Shown here: positions 6,739 to 11,728 of the stretch, in pieces
How positions within the stretch are numbered: the stretch's first letter is position 1
How the letters are laid out: the number at the start of each line of letters is the position of its first letter
Assembly: GCA_023231365.1 (NCBI GenBank)
Contig: JALNVO010000068.1
Coordinates: 1-11,728 of the forward strand
From: Fibrobacteraceae bacterium
Lineage (GTDB): Bacteria; Fibrobacterota; Fibrobacteria; Fibrobacterales; Fibrobacteraceae
Length of the DNA stretch: 11,728 bases
Direction: 5' to 3'
The notes under the pieces: model-generated
Database searches by the model: none
Seen by the model: the letters and a program-made list of their open reading frames with translations, nothing else
Told to the model about the DNA's origin: nothing
Made by a program: the position numbers and the translations under genes

Positions 6739-7514
6739 AGCGGCTCTTCTGCATACTGCTTCTTTTAGCTCCGTTCTTGTTTGCGGCAGAGTCAAAGGAT
6801 TTGGCTTTTAGGGCGGAAAAGGCTATGCAGGCCGGAAAATTTGCAAGAAGCAATTCTCTATATGAAAGAGCTTTGCTCTCCAGCCGCAAGGAAGCGGACC
6901 TTAGCTCGGAAGGACGTATCCTGATTGCTATGGCAACGCTTCGTACGCAGAGCTTGGATTTTAAATTTGCAGAAGGTTTGCTAGGACAAGTGCGGAAAGA
7001 ATCGCTGGATACAAATTCACTTGCCGCATTGAATCTCGCCCGGATGGAACTTTTCAATGGACAGGAAAAATTTCCTGAGACCATTCGCGTATGGAATTCT
7101 CTTTCTAAAAGGTTCTTGGATCATGTGACGGATCCGTTGCGGGGAAATCTTCTGTGTGCAGCAGCCGTCGCTTTTGCGGCAAAAGGTGATAGGGAAAGCG
7201 CTATGGACTTGCTGGAGGATGCCGACGACTATTTAGATGATGATGCTCCGGGGAAGCTTGCTTTTGCAGCGGCCCGGGTAGAACACCTTTTGGGCGGATC
7301 TTCTGCTGATTCTTTATATGGGGTAGCTTTGAAGTATTCCATTAGTTCAGGACGTCCTTATATGTCTGCAACGATTCTTTATTATAGGGGACTTTGCTCT
7401 AAGAGATCTTCTATTGCAGAAGACTATTTTGTACGTAGTGCAAATGCTTTTGATTTGATGGGGCTCACTCGCAACAAGGAAAGAAGCGGATCGCATATCA
7501 AGAAAAAAAATTGA
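6732..7514 (+). CDS. Exported TPR-like protein of the mla cluster
   Basis: I do not recognise a named family. The 260-residue product (259 if GTG 6735 is used) begins with a charged start and a hydrophobic run LFCILLLLAPFLFAA, a probable signal peptide with cleavage after FAA (near residue 19). The rest is helical and alanine/leucine rich with TPR-like helix pairs: about 25-56 (AMQAGKFARSNSLYERAL), about 85-125, and about 140-215 (AVAFAAKGDRESAMDLLEDA). It therefore looks like a periplasmic protein-binding repeat protein. It overlaps mlaD and has a GGAGG site, so it is probably made with the transporter. A role as adaptor or in place of a missing MlaC-like carrier is only a guess. Confidence 0.8.
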   Translation: MVKRLFCILLLLAPFLFAAESKDLAFRAEKAMQAGKFARSNSLYERALLSSRKEADLSSEGRILIAMATLRTQSLDFKFAEGLLGQVRKESLDTNSLAALNLARMELFNGQEKFPETIRVWNSLSKRFLDHVTDPLRGNLLCAAAVAFAAKGDRESAMDLLEDADDYLDDDAPGKLAFAAARVEHLLGGSSADSLYGVALKYSISSGRPYMSATILYYRGLCSKRSSIAEDYFVRSANAFDLMGLTRNKERSGSHIKKKN

Positions 7515-7523
7515 GGTATAAAA

Positions 7524-8957
7524 ATGAAAGAGATGATGATAATCGGTTTGGTTTTAGTGGGAATAATTCCTTCGCTATCTTTTGGTTCAACGGATTGGGA
7601 TAGGTTAGGTTTAAAGGGGAAAGTGAAGTCGATCTCTTTTGGAGATACGACTTTTGTGTTTTCAGAGGCAGGGGTATTGATTTCTGATATGGGTAAAGAT
7701 ACGCTTAATGTCCAATACAATTCTTTACATCAGCCTGTTCTTCAGACAAAAGGAAAGAAAAAGATTTTTTATAAATATGGCTTTGATGGCGTGTTAATAA
7801 AAAAGACTTCTTGTACCATAGGCAAGACTGATTGCCTTTCAAAGGAATTTGAATACAATGGAGATGGCCGTTTGATTACGGAAAGCCATTGCATTACAAA
7901 GGGAGATGATTACGCTTGTCCGAATTACATTAAACTAGTGTATGATTCTGCGGGGCGCTTGTCAGAAAGAAATCTTTTTGATAGCGTGGGCACGGAAAAG
8001 AAAAAGATAGCTTACGAATATGATTCTAATGGAAATTTGCATGAAGAATTAGAACTCCTTTTTGATGGGGACAAGAAAACTACGCTTCGCTATTGCGAAT
8101 ACCATAATGATGCTGCTGGAAACTGGACTTCGCGCAAGTGTTTTGAAAACCACAAGGTTTTTGAGGTGCGCCGGGATGTCGATTATTATGCAATTCCGTT
8201 TGATGAAAGTAACGCCCATCACGATTCCATTTCTGTGGTGATGGATTCTTCTATTTCTTCCTCTTCTTTAAAAAAAGAAGGTAATTATCCGTTTACGGCA
8301 GGCCTTGTCCACGGATCTGTTGCGCTTGCTGAGAATGTCCTTGTTGATTTGCAGCGTTCCGTTTCAGGCGTTTTTGGTAATGTAAGAAGCATAACTCGTA
8401 AAGAATCTATTGATGATCCGAATTCGCATACGGTGCTCTCTTATACGCAGGAACTGTTTGATGAAAAGGGAGATCAAACTGCTTTTCTCAGTTTGGATTC
8501 TGTAGGGGATACGGTAGTTTCTGTCCGCTTTTCTAAATCTTCCAAGGGGTTTGATTATGAGATTTCCCGCCCTGGGAATTTTTTCGAGCGCGGCCTTGTG
8601 AAGTTGAATTTGAATGCGGAAGGGGACTGGAATTCCGCGGGAGAAACTCCGTTTATTCATCGCTATGATAAATTGGGGCGTATGGTACGACGCAATATGC
8701 TCCGCTTTGAGTATAATTCGGAAGGCGTCGTTGAAAAAATTTGGTATTCCGACATGCTTTTCGATTTTCTTTTCTTTGATGCAACTGGTAAAGTGACCAA
8801 GATTTTGCGCTATGATTGTAGCTCAGGGAATTGTGCCGTTATAGCCCGTTCCAAGGTTAAAACGGATTCGCATGGAAATGTAATTGCTGAAAAAAAATCG
8901 TTTACGGATAATTCTCAACCGCATTTGATTCAAACGCGCATTGAATATTACGAATAA
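7524..8957 (+). CDS. Exported protein with YD-like (RHS-like) repeats
   Basis: A 477-residue protein of unknown function. Residues 1-21 form a signal peptide (IIGLVLVGIIPSLSFG). The rest is dominated by short beta-hairpin units of the type Y-[DN]-x-x-G-x-[LV]: for example YNGDGRLI (111-118), YDSAGRLS (140-147), YDSNGNLH (166-173), YDKLGRMV (381-388), YNSEGVVE (397-404), FDATGKVT (418-425). Two similar halves seem to exist, each opening with a G-x-V-x-S-I strand (GKVKSI 32-37; GNVRSI 285-290), separated by a Ser-rich stretch (about 235-255). Several cysteines lie in the first half. It lacks the toxin tail and core of large RHS proteins. TGAGGT lies 7 bases before the ATG, and only 9 bases separate it from the TPR gene. 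Likely surface or periplasmic. Confidence 0.82.
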   Translation: MKEMMIIGLVLVGIIPSLSFGSTDWDRLGLKGKVKSISFGDTTFVFSEAGVLISDMGKDTLNVQYNSLHQPVLQTKGKKKIFYKYGFDGVLIKKTSCTIGKTDCLSKEFEYNGDGRLITESHCITKGDDYACPNYIKLVYDSAGRLSERNLFDSVGTEKKKIAYEYDSNGNLHEELELLFDGDKKTTLRYCEYHNDAAGNWTSRKCFENHKVFEVRRDVDYYAIPFDESNAHHDSISVVMDSSISSSSLKKEGNYPFTAGLVHGSVALAENVLVDLQRSVSGVFGNVRSITRKESIDDPNSHTVLSYTQELFDEKGDQTAFLSLDSVGDTVVSVRFSKSSKGFDYEISRPGNFFERGLVKLNLNAEGDWNSAGETPFIHRYDKLGRMVRRNMLRFEYNSEGVVEKIWYSDMLFDFLFFDATGKVTKILRYDCSSGNCAVIARSKVKTDSHGNVIAEKKSFTDNSQPHLIQTRIEYYE

Positions 8958-8975
8958 ATTAATTTTTAGATGTGC

Positions 8976-9005
8976 AACAAAGAGGACTGAGCAGTCCTCT
9001 TTGTT
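8976..9005. terminator. Bidirectional intrinsic terminator
   Basis: A perfect 13-bp stem, aacaaagaggact (8976-8988) with agtcctctttgtt (8993-9005), closes a 4-base loop. It sits between convergent genes, with T-rich sequence after it on the plus strand (ttttgg) and aatt/aaaaatt on the other side, which reads as a T run for the minus strand. It probably ends both the plus cluster and the minus operon. Confidence 0.85.
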
Positions 9006-9009
9006 TTGG

Positions 9010-9792
9010 TCAACGCGATAATTTGATGATGTCGCCGATCTCTTTGTCGCTTTTTAGTTCGAGGAGTCGCTTGTAGGCGTAATTCGGATTCATTTTCCTG
9101 TTCATTACTTTCTCAATGATAATCCTGATTTCTTCTGATTCCGGATCTGCATAAGTCCGGTGAAGCACCCGCATCGTTTTTGGATAGAAACTCCCGCCGA
9201 GGCTTCTATATTGCGGGTTCAAGCAATCTTCAAGAATTGTTTGGATAGCGAGTTCCGTTTGCATAGAGCCGAGCTCAAAGGTGCGGTAAATTGTTTTGAT
9301 GTGCAGCGGAATTGTCGTGTCGGAACTGGTAGAAAAGGGCTTCATCACTTCTGCCGCTTCCGCATTGTTATGCGTTGGCCCATTAGCGAGCCGGAGGGCA
9401 AAATAGATGGCTAGCCGCCAATCGTCTGGATAAACCCGCAGCGCTCGTCTCATAACGGTAAAATCGGCTGTATCACTTGCATTTGTAGAAGTGACGCAGC
9501 CTACAACCGAATAGGGCGTATAAAATAAAGAATCGAGCTCGGTCGAAAGATTGCCTACGTGGGCGAGGTAAGTAAATTCATTGCCCGAAAGATAGCTTTC
9601 TCCAAGATCAATGAGCCCTCGGATCCAGAATAAGCCAGATACAGTAACTTCATTGCCGGCTGCGATATAGCGCACGTAGTTTGCCTTTGGAAGGAACTCT
9701 TCTTTTGTATTCAAGTTGGGCAATGGCTTTGTGTAATGAAATGCAAAAGCAATGACCGCAACAGAGAAGAGAATGCAGACTAAGTAACGCAT
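9010..9792 (-). CDS. Membrane-anchored TPR-like protein of unknown function
   Basis: The 260-residue product starts with an N-terminal hydrophobic helix (about 3-18, LVCILFSVAVIAFAFHY) that is either a signal anchor or signal peptide. The mature part is helical: FLPKANYVRYIAAGNEVTVSG (33-53) leads into LFWIRGLIDLGESY, then LSTELDSLFYTPYSVVG, RALRVYPDDWRLAIYFALR and later helix pairs. This layout resembles a family of TPR-like proteins I recall from Deltaproteobacteria, with an LP-x(n)-SLG-x(n)-AD-x-x-W-x-R opening and an LDP-x-F motif in the next helix; here the match is loose (GNEVTVSGLFWIRG, ELDSLF). The ATG lies 18 bases after the pyrF stop with no strong ribosome site. It is the last gene before the terminator. 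Confidence 0.75.
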   Translation of the reverse strand: MRYLVCILFSVAVIAFAFHYTKPLPNLNTKEEFLPKANYVRYIAAGNEVTVSGLFWIRGLIDLGESYLSGNEFTYLAHVGNLSTELDSLFYTPYSVVGCVTSTNASDTADFTVMRRALRVYPDDWRLAIYFALRLANGPTHNNAEAAEVMKPFSTSSDTTIPLHIKTIYRTFELGSMQTELAIQTILEDCLNPQYRSLGGSFYPKTMRVLHRTYADPESEEIRIIIEKVMNRKMNPNYAYKRLLELKSDKEIGDIIKLSR

Positions 9793-9810
9793 ACTGTTAT
9801 TTTGGAGCGG

Positions 9811-10668
9811 CTAACGGAGTGCGTCTGCTAGAGATTCAATAGCGTCCACGCAAGCTGTCGCATAGGCACTTTCCTTGCCTGTGCGCTGCCAAGCGAAGTT
9901 GAGCCCGCTAGAGCTGTTGAGTACATGAAATTTGTGCTTTCCGCCGCCATTTGCGATTGCTTGGAGGACTGTTTTTGCATCTCCGCCCTGACCGCCCGGC
10001 ACTCCTTGAATGGAAACTCCTGGAATGAGAAACGGAATTTCATGATCTGCCTTGACAAAGAATTCCGTAATCTTTTCGAGTTCTTCCGGGTGAGTAGCTC
10101 CTACGACGGCGCCTAGGTTTCCGTTGTCCCATTCGATGAGCTTTTTAGCTACGCTGAAGAACGCCTTGCTTCTGTCTGCGATGGGCAAGTCTTGGAAATC
10201 GGCCGCGCCCTCGTTGCTTGTGCGGAGAAGCACATAGACGCCGCTTTGCGTAGGGTGTTCAAGGAATGGACCCACGGAATCTTTTCCCATCCAAGGACTT
10301 ACAGTGACTGCATCTGCTTGATATACGTTAAAAGCGGCATCGGCATAAGCAGCACTGCTTTTTCCGATGTCGCCGCGTTTAGCGTCGAGAATTACGGGAA
10401 TATTCTCGCCTTTGTAGGCGAGAATGAGATCGTGGAGAACGCTCATTCCTTGGATGCTTACGCATTCGTAATAGGCGCTGTTTGGTTTAACGACAGCAGG
10501 CTTCACGTTGCGTTTAGTGCATTCTTCGAGAATGTCCAAGTAGAAACGGCGTATTTTTTCTTCAGGAGTCCCAGGAACAGGCATTAGTGACAGTTTTGGG
10601 TCCATTCCCAAGCAAATGGGATTGCCGCATTCTTGTATCCGTTTTTCCAAGCGTTCGGAATAGGTCAT
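9811..10668 (-). CDS. pyrF: Orotidine 5'-phosphate decarboxylase, type 2
   Basis: PyrF converts OMP to UMP, the last step of pyrimidine nucleotide synthesis. The 285-residue length fits the longer type 2 subfamily rather than the E. coli type (about 245). Key features: CLGMDPK near the start (19-25), VKPNSAYYE (60-68), the catalytic DAKRGD (95-100, Lys97), SPWMGKD (124-130), VLLRTSNEG (146-154), and the phosphate-binding PGVSIQGVPGGQGGD (216-230). All catalytic residues I can check are present. The ATG lies 2 bases after the stop of the methyltransferase gene, with no obvious ribosome site, so translation probably depends on the upstream gene; the frameshift there could affect this. Confidence 0.95.
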   Translation of the reverse strand: MTYSERLEKRIQECGNPICLGMDPKLSLMPVPGTPEEKIRRFYLDILEECTKRNVKPAVVKPNSAYYECVSIQGMSVLHDLILAYKGENIPVILDAKRGDIGKSSAAYADAAFNVYQADAVTVSPWMGKDSVGPFLEHPTQSGVYVLLRTSNEGAADFQDLPIADRSKAFFSVAKKLIEWDNGNLGAVVGATHPEELEKITEFFVKADHEIPFLIPGVSIQGVPGGQGGDAKTVLQAIANGGGKHKFHVLNSSSGLNFAWQRTGKESAYATACVDAIESLADALR

Positions 10669-10670
10669 TA

Positions 10671-11728
10671 TTATACCACGTCTTTTTGGATCTTGGCCAT
10701 TTCAAAAGAGAGAATGCCATGAGCGACGGCAACGTTCAAAGATTCAAGATCGCTGGACATTGGAATTTTTACGGTTTCGTCTGCCATTTCGATTAAGTGC
10801 TGATCGGTTCCCGCACCTTCGTTTCCAACGAGGAATGCCACTTTGCGAAGTTTGCGGGGCTCTATTTCTGCAAGGCTCTGCTTTCCGTGGAGATCCGTGG
10901 CGATGATTGTGTATCCCTTCGAGCGTAGAAAGTTGATGGCATCGATGAGACTCATATCCTTTTCAAAAGGAACGCGGAGGAATGTGCCTGAAGAGCCGCG
11001 GACGACTTTCGGGTTGAATGGGTTCACCGTTCCTTTTCCGAGTACGATTCCGAAGAATGGAAACCTAAGCTTGTGCGGAAAATAGCTCCGAGATTGCCCG
11101 GATCTTGTACGGAATCAACAAGCGTAAGAATGCTTGGGGTTTTATCGTAATCAGGCTTGACACTTGCCATACGGCAAACGGCGAGCACGCCTTGGGTTGT
11201 AACTGTTGTAGAAAGGCGTTTCATCTGGTCTTCAGTAAGCGTATGAATGTTGATATTTGCATCATGGGCCTTAGAAACGAGAGCAGCATTGTCGGCTTCG
11301 TTTACAACGTAAAGTCCGAGCATAATATCTTGGTGGTTCGAGAGCATTTCGTTTACGACTCGCATCCCTTCGGCGATAAAGCGGCCTTCGCGTTCGCGAC
11401 CTTTTTCTGTAGTCAAAGCGAGAAGGCGTTTGAACCAAGGTGGATTGGCAATGTCTTCCGATACGGGACCCGTTTCGGATGATACCGGAATGTCTGGAGA
11501 ATCGGCAAGGGCGAGTATGGCTTCTTCGTCTCTTGGCGGGTCTTCATCAGGAGTTTCCGTAGCGATAGGTTTCTGGCGAAAGATGGGGCGGTTGTCCTCA
11601 CTATTAAATGGCCTCCGTTCGCCGTAAGGGCGCGCATCTCTGTCGCCATAGGGCTTGCGGTCGCCGAAGGAACGGTGCTCGCCGTAAGGGCGCGCGTCTC
11701 TGTCGCCATAGGGCTTGCGGTCGCCGAA
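10671..11728 (-). CDS. SpoU/TrmH-family RNA 2'-O-methyltransferase, frameshifted, 5' end outside window
   Basis: These enzymes methylate ribose 2'-OH groups of rRNA or tRNA using SAM; which RNA is not clear here. In frame from the window edge (11728) come a low-complexity Arg/Tyr/Gly/Asp repeat tail (11609-11728), an acidic linker, and a substrate-binding domain starting at LTTEKGREREGRFIAEG. The SPOUT domain starts with motif 1 (DPGNLGAIFRTS), but the frame shifts at about 11049-11056 and hits a stop at 11024. In the -1 frame the protein continues GIVLGKGTVNPFNPKVVRG, then LVGNEGAGTD and SLNVAVAHGILSFEMAK, the SAM-knot motifs, and stops at 10671. Adding one base restores a family-like ...FHSSGIVLGKGT... 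reading. This is either a real one-base deletion or a sequencing error. Confidence 0.85.
11609..11728 (-). repeat. 60-bp tandem repeat coding for a 20-residue unit
   Basis: Two adjacent 60-base copies (11669-11728 and 11609-11668) encode FGDRKPYGDRDARPYGE plus HRS or RRP. The two base differences over the shared 51 bases (GAC/GAT and GAG/GAA) are synonymous. Each unit looks like two roughly 10-residue sub-units built on R-x-P-Y-G-[DE]. The array runs off the window edge, so more copies are likely. Confidence 0.88.

Noticed and set aside
10671..11027. The distal methyltransferase fragment as a separate gene starting at GTG 11027
   Set aside because: It lacks the first SPOUT motif and the substrate domain, begins in the middle of a conserved block (GKGTVNPFN), and has no ribosome site; it is the continuation of the frameshifted gene.
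11413..11709. Minus-strand frame of 98 residues in the tandem-repeat area
   Set aside because: It is an out-of-frame reading of the repeat (MATETRALTAS...) overlapping the true coding frame, which is open to the window edge.

Overview
The window looks like chromosomal DNA of a Gram-negative bacterium of the Fibrobacter type (Fibrobacterota). This rests on the Mla-type outer-membrane lipid transport genes, protein sequences that read as Fibrobacter-like, moderate GC, and an interspersed non-coding repeat upstream. The taxonomic call is inference from recognition by eye; no search was run.

Layout. Bases 1-442 hold no convincing gene. They contain two copies of one repeat family, the second bounded by 15-bp perfect inverted repeats and carrying internal hairpins. 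From 443 to about 8957 nine genes run on the plus strand, most of them overlapping by 4 bases: hisE and hisG (first steps of histidine synthesis), a degenerate EAL plus HDOD signalling protein, recR (recombinational repair), engB/ysxC (ribosome-assembly GTPase), then mlaE, mlaF and mlaD (inner-membrane permease, ATPase and MCE substrate-binding subunit of a phospholipid ABC transporter), an exported TPR-like protein, and an exported protein made of YD-like repeats. A strong bidirectional terminator hairpin at 8976-9005 separates this cluster from three minus-strand genes. Read in their own direction these are a SpoU/TrmH-family RNA 2'-O-methyltransferase (cut by the window edge and carrying an apparent one-base frameshift), pyrF (OMP decarboxylase), and a membrane-anchored TPR-like protein.

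How they work together. The plus cluster mixes housekeeping genes with one coherent module: mlaE-mlaF-mlaD encode a MlaFED-like complex linking the inner membrane to the periplasm, and the two exported proteins behind it may be lineage-specific partners, since no MlaC- or MlaB-like gene is seen. The most noteworthy points are the paired-end repeat element at the left edge, the MlaF protein with Asp in the catalytic Glu position and an N-terminal insertion, the TPR and YD-repeat proteins after mlaD, the actinobacterial flavour of the hisE-hisG pair, and the frameshifted methyltransferase with a 60-bp tandem repeat encoding an Arg/Tyr/Gly-rich tail. I did not find a defence system, CRISPR array, transposase or RNA gene.
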